Part shown: in pieces, positions 28,166 through 37,013 of the stretch
How positions within the stretch are numbered: the first letter of the stretch is position 1
Layout of the letters: each line of letters opens with the position of its first letter
Source of the DNA: Laceyella sacchari
Lineage (GTDB): Bacteria > Bacillota > Bacilli > Thermoactinomycetales > Thermoactinomycetaceae
Reading direction: 5' to 3'
DNA length: 64,000 bases
Assembly: GCF_004343255.1 (NCBI RefSeq)
Contig: NZ_SMDD01000003.1
Coordinates: 124,001-188,000, forward strand
Notes under the pieces: model-generated
Databases searched by the model: none
Seen by the model: the letters and a program-made list of their open reading frames with translations, nothing else
Told to the model about the DNA's origin: nothing
Made by a program: the position numbers and the translations under genes

Positions 28166-29236
28166 TGTTTTTGACTTGAAAGATGCCTGTTCCCTCGGCG
28201 GCAACTTTTTCAGCGCCTGAACTGCTTCATCCAAATTGGACACAGGAATCACTTTCATCTTGATTCCCAAGCGCTTCACCGTTTGCTTAGCCGTTTTTTC
28301 ATTTTGATCTTCGGGACGAATGTCTTTGGGGCAAAAAAACACATCCATGCCCGCTTTATCCGCGGCCACTACTTTATGCTGAATCCCCCCGATCTGTCCA
28401 ACTTCCCCCTCTGCCGTGATCGTCCCCGTTCCCGCAATCCGGTACCCTCGGGTTAAATCTTCCGGAACCAACCGGTTCAAGACCTCCAAAGCAAACATCA
28501 GACCTGCGGAAGGGCCACCGATCTCCCGGGCATCGATGTGGGTAGGGGGTGTTGTTTTCACTTCCACTTTTTCCACCGGCACGATTCCCAGCCCAGCACG
28601 CGGCTTAGACCCCGGGTCAACCCGCAAAGGGACCAAGAACGCGGTAATTTGCATCTCTTTGCCATCGCGCAAAAGAGTTAATGCCACACGTTCACCCGCT
28701 CGTTTGCGGCTGAGACGGGATATCAATTGCTGTGTCGAATCAACTTGCTCTCCGTCAATCCGCTTGATCACATCCCCTTCTTTAAGAGAAGAGGCTCCTT
28801 CTTTCAGCACTCGCTCCACTTCAACTCCCAACACTTTTTGGGAAACAGGCCGTTTGGCATGGCGAAAGGCGGCCACGATTGCCTGATTCTGTGACAAGCG
28901 CATATTGATGGTTTGTCTGCGCTGGTAATCCTGCTTATCCTCATCCTCGGCCAAAATGTTTTCTTCTGGAACCAGTTCGGTAGTACTTGTCCAGCGCGAC
29001 AGCAATAGGTCGACAGGAGCCCCCTGCTTCATCGATATCGTGGTCAGCCGAAAACTCCCTTCCTCGTTGCCCTTTTCTTTGCCAACGGTCACCAAGGGCC
29101 CCACTTCCACCACCTTGCCAGGGCCGATGGCAAAGTAAGGGATGGGGATCAAAAAAGCACCTCCGATCAAAAAACAGAGGATGGAAAGGGCAATCACCCC
29201 CCAAATATTCCGTTGGTCAGACCGATTCAAGCTCAT
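28148..29236 (-). CDS. ylbL: YlbL: PDZ plus Lon-type (S16) membrane protease
   Basis: One N-terminal membrane helix (GVIALSILCFLIGGAFLIPIP), a PDZ domain about 120-210 (KEGDVIKRIDGEQV) and a C-terminal Lon-like S16 domain with Ser in GGPSAGLMFALEVL and Lys in GIQHKVVAADKAG, the Ser-Lys dyad. Catalysis therefore faces outside. B. subtilis YlbL degrades the checkpoint inhibitor YneA together with CtpA. Start: ATG 29236 is about 12 bases after GGAG; a TTG in frame further upstream is possible. It overlaps the rssA stop by 20 bases. Confidence 0.93.
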   Translation of the reverse strand: MSLNRSDQRNIWGVIALSILCFLIGGAFLIPIPYFAIGPGKVVEVGPLVTVGKEKGNEEGSFRLTTISMKQGAPVDLLLSRWTSTTELVPEENILAEDEDKQDYQRRQTINMRLSQNQAIVAAFRHAKRPVSQKVLGVEVERVLKEGASSLKEGDVIKRIDGEQVDSTQQLISRLSRKRAGERVALTLLRDGKEMQITAFLVPLRVDPGSKPRAGLGIVPVEKVEVKTTPPTHIDAREIGGPSAGLMFALEVLNRLVPEDLTRGYRIAGTGTITAEGEVGQIGGIQHKVVAADKAGMDVFFCPKDIRPEDQNEKTAKQTVKRLGIKMKVIPVSNLDEAVQALKKLPPREQASFKSKTLTGVA

Positions 29237-30026
29237 CTCGTGATTTCTCTCCTTGCCAATTCTCAATTAACGCCAGCAGTTGGGGCAGAACTTTTCGCGC
29301 TTCCCTTTCTCCGCGCTTGACGCATTCATCCATCCGGTTAAACGCCGTCGGCGAAATGTCAGCCACATCGGGATGGATGAGGAAATCCGCCATCGGCCAG
29401 CGCTGGCTGGTTATTTCTTTCTCCATGATAACTAAAGTTTGTGCAATCACATCAAAAATATTTTTGATCTTGGCTTTGTTTACCCTGGGGATGACATCAA
29501 CGGCAATCACAAAATCCGCTCCCATTTCCCGCACCACCGATATCGGAATGCGATCAATGACGCCCCCGTCGACCAATATCTGATCACCGATCCGCACCGG
29601 TTCAAATATGCCGGGAATGGCAATGCTGGCACGCACCGCGACATCAATCGGCCCCTCTTTGAATACAACCGGCTCCCCTTTGACTAGATCAGTGGCCACG
29701 ATCCTCGCAGGAATCGGCAGTTCTTCGATCCGTTTGCGGTGAGCCAACAGGCGGATCAGTTCTTGCACTTTCTCTCCCATAACCAAGCCCATTTTGGGCA
29801 CCGTCAGATCCAACCAATGCTTCACCCGTAGACCGGAAACCAACTTTTCGCACAAATCCAAATTCAATCGATTGGCCACCATGACTGAAACCACGCTTCC
29901 CATGCTGCTCCCAGCCACATATTGGACATCGATTCCCGCTTCCTTCAATACCTTCACCACACCCAGATGCGCCATCCCTCGCGCACCACCTGAACTCAAC
30001 GCCAGGCCGATTTTGGGGCGTGCCAT
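29217..30026 (-). CDS. Patatin-like phospholipase (RssA/YlbK type)
   Basis: 269 residues. The serine hydrolase Ser-Asp dyad is visible: G-x-S-x-G in VAGSSMGSV (about 40) and D-G-G in ILVDGGVIDRIP (about 160), with oxyanion loop SSGGARG near residue 11. Family members are cytoplasmic lipid acyl hydrolases. This matches Bacillus YlbK, encoded next to ylbL. Its physiological role is unknown. Confidence 0.92.
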   Translation of the reverse strand: MARPKIGLALSSGGARGMAHLGVVKVLKEAGIDVQYVAGSSMGSVVSVMVANRLNLDLCEKLVSGLRVKHWLDLTVPKMGLVMGEKVQELIRLLAHRKRIEELPIPARIVATDLVKGEPVVFKEGPIDVAVRASIAIPGIFEPVRIGDQILVDGGVIDRIPISVVREMGADFVIAVDVIPRVNKAKIKNIFDVIAQTLVIMEKEITSQRWPMADFLIHPDVADISPTAFNRMDECVKRGEREARKVLPQLLALIENWQGEKSRDELESV

Positions 30027-30078
30027 GAACCACCCTCCATTCTTAGAATAAACGGTCTAAATCACGCACGTTTTACGT

Positions 30079-30094
30079 AGACATGTTAATGTCT
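30079..30094. other. Small palindrome upstream of ylbJ
   Basis: AGACAT-GTTA-ATGTCT, six-base arms about 30 bases before the ylbJ start. Could be an operator or chance. Confidence 0.3.
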
Positions 30095-30120
30095 GAGTTG
30101 TCCACGAGGAGAGAATAAAT

Positions 30121-31332
30121 ATGATGCAACCCCTTCTCCGAAGTCAATTAAAAACGGTCACATTTGCGTTCATCGCGTTTTTTATCGCGGTTGTGCTACT
30201 GATGTATCCGGAGCAAGCCTTCCGCTCATCCATCCGGGGATTGTCAATCTGGTGGGATGTCGTGTTCCCGGCATTGCTCCCTTTTTTTATCACGGCAGAG
30301 ATGATGATGGGCTTCGGAGTCGTCCATTTTATGGGCGTTTTATTGGAACCCTTGATGCGGCCCTTGTTCCGCGTACCAGGTGCAGGCGGTTTTGTAATGG
30401 CAGTGGGATTGATTTCAGGCAATCCGATGGGCGCCAAACTTACCTCCCGCTTACGAGAACAGGGATTAATCTCACGGGAAGAAGGGGAGCGCCTTGTTTC
30501 CTTCACCAGCACCGCCGGACCGCTGTTTATCTTTGGAGCCGTGGCCGTCGGTTTTTTTGAGAGCACCTCAGTCGGCATTATCCTCGCGCTCGCCCATTAT
30601 TTAGGAGCGTTTGCCGTCGGCTTCCTCATGCGATTTCATGAGCCGAAAGCGCCACCTTCCAAACCGCCGGTCAAAAAAACAGGCTTCATCCTGTTGCGAG
30701 CCTTGCGGGCGATGCATCGAGCCCGCCTGCAAGATGGCAGAACACTCGGACAATTGATCGGCCAAGCAGTCACTTCGGCCGTGCAAACCCTCTTATTGAT
30801 CGGTGGATTTATCATGATGTTCTCGGTGCTCACGCATTTAGTCAATTATGTGGGCGTAACCACACTATTCAACAGGGGCATCGCGCACGTTTTGGAGTTT
30901 TTATCCTTTCCGGCCAGCCTGTCGGAAGCGATTACCGCCGGCATGTTTGAAATCACATTGGGATCGCAACTAGCTAGCGCCGCTTCGCCTGCTATTCCGC
31001 TGATGTTCAAATTGACCATCGTCAGCCTAGTCATCGGCTTCAACGGGCTTTCCATCCACGCGCAAGTGGCAAGCATGATCAGCCGAACGGATATCCGCTA
31101 CGCTCCGTACTTTGTAGCCCGCTTGTTACATGCGATCATCTCCAGCGCTTTGACTGTTCTATTGTATCCGTTGTTGCAAAAGCATTTGCACCATATGCCC
31201 GCAGCGGTGTCCGTGTTTCATCCGCTACGAACGCCGTTGTGGACGGGATTGGAATGGACTTCCATCACGATCTTGGTTTTGAGTTGTATCTTTATTTTAT
31301 GTGAACGCATACGCCATCGTTCCATCTCTTGA
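30121..31332 (+). CDS. ylbJ: Sporulation integral membrane protein YlbJ
   Basis: 403 residues, about eight hydrophobic segments and nucleoside-transporter 'Gate' type sequences (residues about 40-140 and 240-350: PALLPFFITAEMMMGFG, GLISGNPMGAKLTSRLREQG). B. subtilis ylbJ is transcribed by sigma-E and its mutants form few or defective spores. It is the only rightward gene in this block and is followed by its own terminator, in line with separate sporulation control. AGGAGAG lies before ATG. Confidence 0.94.
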   Translation: MMQPLLRSQLKTVTFAFIAFFIAVVLLMYPEQAFRSSIRGLSIWWDVVFPALLPFFITAEMMMGFGVVHFMGVLLEPLMRPLFRVPGAGGFVMAVGLISGNPMGAKLTSRLREQGLISREEGERLVSFTSTAGPLFIFGAVAVGFFESTSVGIILALAHYLGAFAVGFLMRFHEPKAPPSKPPVKKTGFILLRALRAMHRARLQDGRTLGQLIGQAVTSAVQTLLLIGGFIMMFSVLTHLVNYVGVTTLFNRGIAHVLEFLSFPASLSEAITAGMFEITLGSQLASAASPAIPLMFKLTIVSLVIGFNGLSIHAQVASMISRTDIRYAPYFVARLLHAIISSALTVLLYPLLQKHLHHMPAAVSVFHPLRTPLWTGLEWTSITILVLSCIFILCERIRHRSIS

Positions 31333-31341
31333 GAATGAGGG

Positions 31342-31383
31342 GAGCTCTCATGCTGTGGCAGTGTGAGAGCTCTTGTTTCTTTT
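31342..31383 (+). terminator. Terminator of ylbJ
   Basis: GAGCTCTCA / TGAGAGCTC stem followed by TTGTTTCTTTTG, 10 bases after the ylbJ stop. Confidence 0.8.
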
Positions 31384-31535
31384 GCGGTAGGGCCCTGAAG
31401 AAAGGAGATGGGAAGCGCTAAAACACCGTTTTTTTCATTCACTGCACTTGTCCATCAGCGTTCATCAGAAACGGATGTTTTACCGCCTCCCATATATCCA
31501 TACACACTTGCCCAGCCCGCTTGGAGTGCAGGAAA

Positions 31536-32018
31536 TTATTCGCGGCCAAATTTTTTGGCCAATGCCATTGCCACATGATTTGGTACCAACTCTTTGACAT
31601 CGGCTCCGTGTTTGGCCACTTCTTTCACCATGCCGGAACTGATAAACGAATGTTGATTGCTTGTCATCAAAAAGAAGGTTTCCGCTTCCGGGCGCAATTG
31701 GCGGTTGGTCGATGCGAGTTGCAATTCATATTCGAAATCAGAAATCGCCCTGAGGCCGCGCAGAATGACGTTAGCTTGCCGCTTGTGCAAGTAATCGACG
31801 AGCAAGCCGTCAAAACTGTCCACTTCCACCATCGGCAAATGAGCCGTCGCTTGACTGATCAACGCTTTGCGTTCTTCTACACTGAACAGGGGCTTTTTGG
31901 ACGAGTTGACCAATACAGCAACAATAATCTTGTCAAACACCTTGGCCCCACGCTCAATAATATCCAAATGGCCATATGTAATCGGATCGAAACTTCCTGG
32001 ATAGACGGCTACTTTCAT
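31536..32018 (-). CDS. coaD: Phosphopantetheine adenylyltransferase
   Basis: 160 residues. Penultimate step of CoA synthesis. The nucleotidyltransferase motif is [19 protein letters not shown] (T-x-G-H), then [10 protein letters not shown] and the C-terminal [13 protein letters not shown]. It overlaps the rsmD stop by four bases (ATGA). GAAGGGG precedes it. Confidence 0.97.
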   Translation of the reverse strand: MKVAVYPGSFDPITYGHLDIIERGAKVFDKIIVAVLVNSSKKPLFSVEERKALISQATAHLPMVEVDSFDGLLVDYLHKRQANVILRGLRAISDFEYELQLASTNRQLRPEAETFFLMTSNQHSFISSGMVKEVAKHGADVKELVPNHVAMALAKKFGRE

Positions 32019-32587
32019 ATGTTTTCCCCTTCTTTCTCTTCCGTTGTATACAACGTCATCGCCACGTCACCATAGGACAAGCTACGGAAAGAGGTCAGTC
32101 GCCCCACCTTTTCAGGCATGGAGATTTGGCTTGGGTGCTCCGCCACCACTACCCCCTCCTCCGCCACCAAACCAAGCTCGGCGATCTCCGTCAAAGCGGG
32201 AATGAGCAATTGCTTGTGGTAAGGCGGATCGAGAAAAATGATGTCAAATCGAATGCCCCGTTCGTTCAAGGTTTTTAATGCCGCCCTGGCGTCGCGGCGC
32301 ATGATTTCCACTTGGTCCGACAACTTTGCCAACGCTGCGTTTGCTCTGACCGTCTCACAACTTGTCCTAGATTGATCCACAAAAAAAGCGCGCTCCATCC
32401 CTCGACTAAGCGCTTCCAAACCTAATGAACCCGTACCGGCAAACAAATCGAGGGCGTATCCGCCGTCGAAAAACGGACCGATCACCGAAAACAGCGATTC
32501 CTTCACACGGTCAGCCGTCGGTCGAACATGTTGGCCAGGCACCATTTTCAGCCGCGTTCCTTTGCGGTTGCCAGCAATAATTCGCAT
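32015..32587 (-). CDS. rsmD: 16S rRNA (guanine966-N2)-methyltransferase RsmD
   Basis: 190 residues, starts [21 protein letters not shown] site [18 protein letters not shown] (about 46-63), catalytic N-P-P-F-type motif as D-P-P-Y in FLDPPYHKQ (about 128). Standard partner of coaD. Confidence 0.96.
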   Translation of the reverse strand: MRIIAGNRKGTRLKMVPGQHVRPTADRVKESLFSVIGPFFDGGYALDLFAGTGSLGLEALSRGMERAFFVDQSRTSCETVRANAALAKLSDQVEIMRRDARAALKTLNERGIRFDIIFLDPPYHKQLLIPALTEIAELGLVAEEGVVVAEHPSQISMPEKVGRLTSFRSLSYGDVAMTLYTTEEKEGENI

Positions 32588-32653
32588 GGATTGTCACCTT
32601 GCTCCTCTTAGTTCAATTGAACATAACACGTTTAATCCTACCATAAAGAAGAT

Positions 32654-32764
32654 CTAAAATAAAATGATTGCAAGATGTATAAAAAAGGGTAAACCGGCAA
32701 TCCTAATTGATGACAGCGTCGTGATGATGTTGTCAAACCGCGGAGAAGACTTACGTTTCCCCAT
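32654..32764 (-). CDS. Candidate small ORF, 36 aa
   Basis: A 36-residue frame preceded by GGAGGAAG eight bases from its ATG, a better ribosome site than many in the window. It has a basic N-terminus (MGKRKSSPRF) and a hydrophobic C-terminal half (LPFFIHLAIILF), a possible small membrane peptide. It lies between rsmD and an orphan gene. No family recognised. The good site and hydrophobic pattern support it; chance is possible. Confidence 0.4.
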   Translation of the reverse strand: MGKRKSSPRFDNIITTLSSIRIAGLPFFIHLAIILF

Positions 32765-32830
32765 AAGCTCTTCCTCCGGTTTCTCCTCTCCCATTAAGTA
32801 TCTGACACCGATGTTGTGGAAGATACATCG

Positions 32831-32862
32831 GGCTCGCGGAAATATCCGCGAGCCTATTTTTT
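32831..32862 (+). terminator. Hairpin with rightward U-tail
   Basis: GGCTCGCGGA / TCCGCGAGCC, a ten-base stem with a tight loop, is followed on the plus strand by TATTTTTT. On the minus strand it sits just after the orphan gene stop but lacks a U-run. It may be two-way in practice. Confidence 0.75.
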
Positions 32863-33343
32863 ACGATCTGGCTTTCCCTTTTCTCGCTTTCGTTTTTTTG
32901 GACCGCTGTGACAAGCGGATTTGAGACAATTCATCAAAACCGGGCGGACATTCCTCCATGTCGTTTTGCGTATCCCAGTCATCCGCGGCCAGCTCGGAAA
33001 AATCGGGCCATTCCACTTCATCCAGCCGTGACGTCGGCTCAGATGATTCGGCATAAGGCGAAAACTTCTTCTTTTTTCCGTCCCCTTTGCGCTTTTTATC
33101 CACTTCCATCGGCGTGGGCATTTCGTGATGCGGCTCCCATCCACCACCGAAAATCCAATCCTCTTCCCAGCTGTCAGCCATGTACTCGGAGAAACCCCGG
33201 TTTGACGGTGGCTTCGGTTCCCCCATCGCTCCGGCCTCTTCCCATGGAAATTCATCGATGAAGCCGAAAACGGGTTTTTCCAGATTTTGTGTTCTGAGAG
33301 CCCGCTTATTCATCACATTTCTTTTCGGGTGCTTTTTCTTCAT
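32861..33343 (-). CDS. Orphan charged protein, 160 aa
   Basis: I do not recognise it. The first 30 residues are basic (KKKHPKRN...), the middle is rich in Trp, Asp, Glu and Gly (W-E-E-D-W-I-F-G-G-G-W-E-P), with repeated 'DEFPWEE', 'DEVEWPDFSE' and 'ADDWDTQNDME' motifs, and the tail is basic (RSKKTKARKGKARS). There is no signal peptide or membrane segment. It looks largely disordered. GGGAGAGGAAAGGA precedes its ATG. It sits between rsmD and another orphan gene in a lineage-specific patch. Confidence 0.7.
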   Translation of the reverse strand: MKKKHPKRNVMNKRALRTQNLEKPVFGFIDEFPWEEAGAMGEPKPPSNRGFSEYMADSWEEDWIFGGGWEPHHEMPTPMEVDKKRKGDGKKKKFSPYAESSEPTSRLDEVEWPDFSELAADDWDTQNDMEECPPGFDELSQIRLSQRSKKTKARKGKARS

Positions 33344-33448
33344 TCCTTTCCTCTCCCTTAGGTGGTCAAATCAATCCCTATACCATATGAAACCACGGCA
33401 ACCACCGTATGGATGGACACCCATGCCCGCCGCCTAAATCGCTGACGA

Positions 33449-33751
33449 TCAGATTCGCACCATATTCGCTTCAAACGGGGTGATCACCCCTTCCATCACC
33501 AACATTTGCAAGGTGCGCCTAGACAGCTCTCTGTATCGCGGCGAACGTTGGATCATTTGCACTTCATGCGGTGTGAGAAAGCGGTACGGCAACTGGTTAG
33601 CAAATGCCAGCAGTCCCATCAGCCCTTGCGTTCGCCGAATCATCTTCGCTTGGCGAACCAATTCTTTTAGCTGCTCGGTAGTCACCGCTTCCCTGCCAAC
33701 CGTTTGGTTGATCTCCTGCGCCAATTCACGGTAAAACGCTGTTTTACTCAC
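33449..33751 (-). CDS. Small helical protein, 100 aa, unknown
   Basis: 100 residues from GTG 33751, whose GGGGGTG site is six bases away; an in-frame GTG nine bases earlier lies in that site. It is mostly helical with Arg/Gln-rich faces and a conserved-looking LTPHEVQMIQRSPRYREL. Not recognised. It could be a small regulator or spore-related protein, but nothing in the sequence decides. Confidence 0.7.
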   Translation of the reverse strand: MSKTAFYRELAQEINQTVGREAVTTEQLKELVRQAKMIRRTQGLMGLLAFANQLPYRFLTPHEVQMIQRSPRYRELSRRTLQMLVMEGVITPFEANMVRI

Positions 33752-33830
33752 ACTGTTCACCCCCGTAGTGTCAACGCTTCATCTTATGCATACGCTTCCG
33801 GGCATGACTGTGCGCCGCAAAGCCAGCCCC

Positions 33831-33867
33831 GAAAACACCAAAAAGCCCGTCTCAATTAGACGGGCTT
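33831..33867 (-). terminator. Terminator after recG
   Basis: AAGCCCGTCT / AGACGGGCTT stem overlapping the recG stop, tail TTTTTGGTGTTTT on the minus strand. Confidence 0.85.
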
Positions 33868-35914
33868 AATCGAGCTTGAGCGTTTCCAATTGGTTTTCAC
33901 GCAAATATTCCACGAGGGGACGCCACTCGGGACGGGTGGTAAAGTCCGGTTGATTCACCAACCATGCCGCATCCGTGCGCGCCACCTCCAATACCCGGAC
34001 ATCTTCATTCAAATCGGCTAACTTGAAATCGGGGAGGCCACTCTGTTTCACACCCAAGAAATCACCCGGTCCGCGCAATGCCAAGTCTCGGCGAGAAATT
34101 TCAAATCCATCCGTCGTTTCGGTCATAATGCGCATCCGTTCCACGCCCATTTCCGACTTAGGATCAGCCACCAGCACACAGGTGGAAGCACCCCCACCGC
34201 GCCCAACCCGGCCACGCAATTGGTGTAATTGCGCCAAGCCGAAGCGGTCGGCGTCATAAATCACCATCACTGTCGCATTGGGCACGTTAACACCCACTTC
34301 GACCACAGTGGTTGACACTAGCACTTGCACCTCATTTTCCGCATAACACCGCATCACTTCTTCTTTTTCCGCCGGGGCCATCCGTCCGTGCAACAAGCCG
34401 ACCCGGATCGGTGCCAACTGTGTAGCCAGCTGTTCAAACACTTCCTGAGCGTTTTCCAAATCCAGCTTCTCTGACTCTTCAATCAGCGGACAAATCACAT
34501 AAGCTTGGCGCCCACTTTGGCACTCCTTGGCAATAAAATTGACGATGCGGGGCCACAGGTCTTTTTTAACCCAATACGTGTCAATCGGCTGGCGGCCAGC
34601 TGGCATTTCGTCAATCGTCGACACATCCATCTCCCCGAACACGGTGATCGCCAATGTGCGTGGAATCGGTGTGGCTGTCATATGCAACACATCCGGTGCG
34701 CCCCCTTTTTGCCTTAAGGTAGCCCGTTGTTTGACGCCAAAACGATGCTGTTCATCCATGATGACCAAACCCAAATCACGATAAACCACCGCTTCTTGAA
34801 TCAAGGCGTGAGTGCCAACGACAACATTGGCCAAGCCCATCTGGATCTGCCCCAGCGCTTCCCGCCGCTCCTTGGCTGTCATGCTTCCCGTCAATGGGAC
34901 GACATTCACCCCAAACGGTGCTAACAGCTTGCTGATGGAGCTGGCATGCTGATCAGCCAAGATTTCCGTCGGCACCATTAGCGCCCCTTGGTGTCCACTC
35001 AAATAGTTGGCGTACAAGGCGATGGCGGCCACCACCGTTTTTCCCGAACCCACATCTCCTTGTAACAAGCGGTTCATCTGGTGTGGCGCCTTCATGTCGG
35101 ACAAAATTTCCTCAACCACGCGCCGTTGCGCGCCGGTCAGCGGGAATGCCAGCTTAGCAATGAATGCTTCCACCTCGTCGTCAGAAAACCGATGGGCGAT
35201 CCCTTCCGTTTCCGTGCGGGTTATTTTTTTCAACCACATGAGCTTCAGTTCATACAACAGCAATTCCTCATACACCATACGGCGTCGCGCTTGCATGCCT
35301 TCCTTTTTGCCTTTGGGAAAATGGAGGTAGTACATGGCCTGGGCGCGCGGGATCAGTTTATACCGCTCACGCAATTCCTGCGGCAAGATTTCTTCTATCT
35401 CCCGCCCATATTGCGTAAATGCTTCATAAATCAATTTGCGCAACCAATGCATTTTGATCGAACTGGTGACAGAATACACCGGCTCCAACCGACCCAGATG
35501 CTTCTCCTGTTCCGCTTGACTCACAAATGTGCGGTCGGCGTTGATCGAAAGACGATGCCGGTCCCATTTGCCGGAAACGACCAATGTTTGGCCAGCCCGG
35601 ATCTTGTCTTTCAAATAAGCTTGGTTAAACCAAATAACATTCACCATCACACCGTCGACATCCAGTTTGACGGTCATGCGTGACTTTTTCTTATTGAACC
35701 AGCGGACGCTTGGCTGTCCAAAAACCTGCCCTCGCACCGTCACTCGGTCATCGTGTTCAGCTTGCGACAAATCGCTTAAGCGATAATCTTCATAACGATA
35801 AGGGTAATGCGCCAACAAATCGGCAATCGTGTGAATCCCCAGCTCGGCCAAATCTTGTTTCCGTTGCTCTCCCACTCCGGGAAGGGCATCCACCGGAATT
35901 TGGCTCAAATTCAT
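33866..35914 (-). CDS. recG: ATP-dependent DNA helicase RecG
   Basis: Processes stalled replication forks. 682 residues. An N-terminal wedge OB domain (about 50-150) precedes helicase motifs: L-L-Q-G-D-V-G-S-G-K-T (about 286), M-V-P-T-E-I-L-A-D-Q-H, D-E-Q-H-R-F-G-V (DExx, about 390), HMTATPIPRTL, and Q-L-R-G-R-V-G-R-G (about 560). The ATG overlaps the sdaAA stop by four bases. Confidence 0.98.
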   Translation of the reverse strand: MNLSQIPVDALPGVGEQRKQDLAELGIHTIADLLAHYPYRYEDYRLSDLSQAEHDDRVTVRGQVFGQPSVRWFNKKKSRMTVKLDVDGVMVNVIWFNQAYLKDKIRAGQTLVVSGKWDRHRLSINADRTFVSQAEQEKHLGRLEPVYSVTSSIKMHWLRKLIYEAFTQYGREIEEILPQELRERYKLIPRAQAMYYLHFPKGKKEGMQARRRMVYEELLLYELKLMWLKKITRTETEGIAHRFSDDEVEAFIAKLAFPLTGAQRRVVEEILSDMKAPHQMNRLLQGDVGSGKTVVAAIALYANYLSGHQGALMVPTEILADQHASSISKLLAPFGVNVVPLTGSMTAKERREALGQIQMGLANVVVGTHALIQEAVVYRDLGLVIMDEQHRFGVKQRATLRQKGGAPDVLHMTATPIPRTLAITVFGEMDVSTIDEMPAGRQPIDTYWVKKDLWPRIVNFIAKECQSGRQAYVICPLIEESEKLDLENAQEVFEQLATQLAPIRVGLLHGRMAPAEKEEVMRCYAENEVQVLVSTTVVEVGVNVPNATVMVIYDADRFGLAQLHQLRGRVGRGGGASTCVLVADPKSEMGVERMRIMTETTDGFEISRRDLALRGPGDFLGVKQSGLPDFKLADLNEDVRVLEVARTDAAWLVNQPDFTTRPEWRPLVEYLRENQLETLKLD

Positions 35915-36804
35915 GATTTCTGGTCGATCGTCCCAAAAATTTGCCGTTCCAGCACCCGGCCTGTGGGAGTAGCAGCCAAACCGCCCAAAGCTGTTTCACG
36001 CAGAGCCACGGGCATCGATTGGCCGATTTTGTACATGGCATCGATTACTTCATCTGTAGGGATCACACTTTTCACACCCGCCATTGCCATATCTGCTGCC
36101 ACCATCGCAATGGCAGCACCCATCGCGTTTCGTTTAACGCAGGGCGCCTCCACCAGGCCGGCTACCGGATCACACACCAAGCCGAGCATGTTTTTCAATG
36201 CGATGGCTACCGCTTCCGCAGACATCGAAGGCGTTCCTCCGGCCATCTCCACCACCGCCGCTGCTGCCATCGCCGTAGCAGAGCCGACTTCAGCTTGGCA
36301 TCCGCCAGCAGCACCTGAGATACAGGCGTTGTTGGCAATACAAAAGCCAATCGCTCCCGCAGTGAACAATCCACGGATCATCGTTTCCCTATCGGAACCC
36401 AGTTTTTCCGCCGCAGTAGCAATCGTACCTGGCAGAATCCCGCATGCTCCTGCTGTCGGGGTGGCGACAATCGTGCCCATGGCCGCATTCACTTCCGAAA
36501 CGGCAGTGGCTCGTGAAACCGCATCCAATACTGTCCCGCCTGAAAGCAAGACCGGTGCGGTGCGCTTGTACTCCTGTATTTTTTTGGCATCTCCGCCCGT
36601 CAAACCGCTATGCGAGCGAATGTCTTCGGTCAATCCCCGTTTAATCGCTTCAAGCATCACATCGAGGTTGCGCCCCATCTCATCAAAGATGTCTTCCTCC
36701 GGCCGATTAAACACCGTTGCTTCGTGGGCAAGCATCACATCTGATATTTTCAGGTGTTCTGATTCCGCCAGCTCTACCAATTCTGCCACGGTTCGAAACT
36801 TCAT
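35911..36804 (-). CDS. sdaAA: L-serine dehydratase, iron-sulfur alpha subunit
   Basis: Deaminates L-serine to pyruvate with a [4Fe-4S] cluster. 297 residues from ATG 36804 (AAGGGG, 9 bases). Likely cluster cysteines lie in ACGILPG (about 143), ACISGAAGGCQ (about 190) and VCDPVAG (about 230). A continuous frame extends 53 codons upstream but lacks a site and family similarity. The beta subunit gene is 210 bases upstream, across a hairpin. Confidence 0.95.
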   Translation of the reverse strand: MKFRTVAELVELAESEHLKISDVMLAHEATVFNRPEEDIFDEMGRNLDVMLEAIKRGLTEDIRSHSGLTGGDAKKIQEYKRTAPVLLSGGTVLDAVSRATAVSEVNAAMGTIVATPTAGACGILPGTIATAAEKLGSDRETMIRGLFTAGAIGFCIANNACISGAAGGCQAEVGSATAMAAAAVVEMAGGTPSMSAEAVAIALKNMLGLVCDPVAGLVEAPCVKRNAMGAAIAMVAADMAMAGVKSVIPTDEVIDAMYKIGQSMPVALRETALGGLAATPTGRVLERQIFGTIDQKS

Positions 36805-36974
36805 CGTTCCAATCCCCTTCTCTGTCACATAATTTTCCGGATCTATTGCCACACCCGTTCCCAACGCAAGCGGGGCTTCACCCCTTTTCCATTCAAACCG
36901 GAAAAATCCCTTTTTATCTCCATGATAAACCATGCGAAAGCAGCGCAGGGTTGCCAATATCATCCGTCAAAGAA

Positions 36975-37002
36975 AACCGCCGGTCGACAAGGAACGGCGG
37001 TT
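36975..37002 (-). terminator. Hairpin between sdaAB and sdaAA
   Basis: AACCGCCG / CGGCGGTT with a 12-base loop, tail TTTCTTTG on the minus strand, 12 bases after the sdaAB stop. Might terminate or attenuate before sdaAA. Confidence 0.6.
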
Positions 37003-37013
37003 ACTCTGGCGGA

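Noticed and set aside
30079-30094. The palindrome near ylbJ as a sigma-E promoter element
   Set aside because: Neither -35 nor -10 sigma-E consensus boxes are convincing around it.
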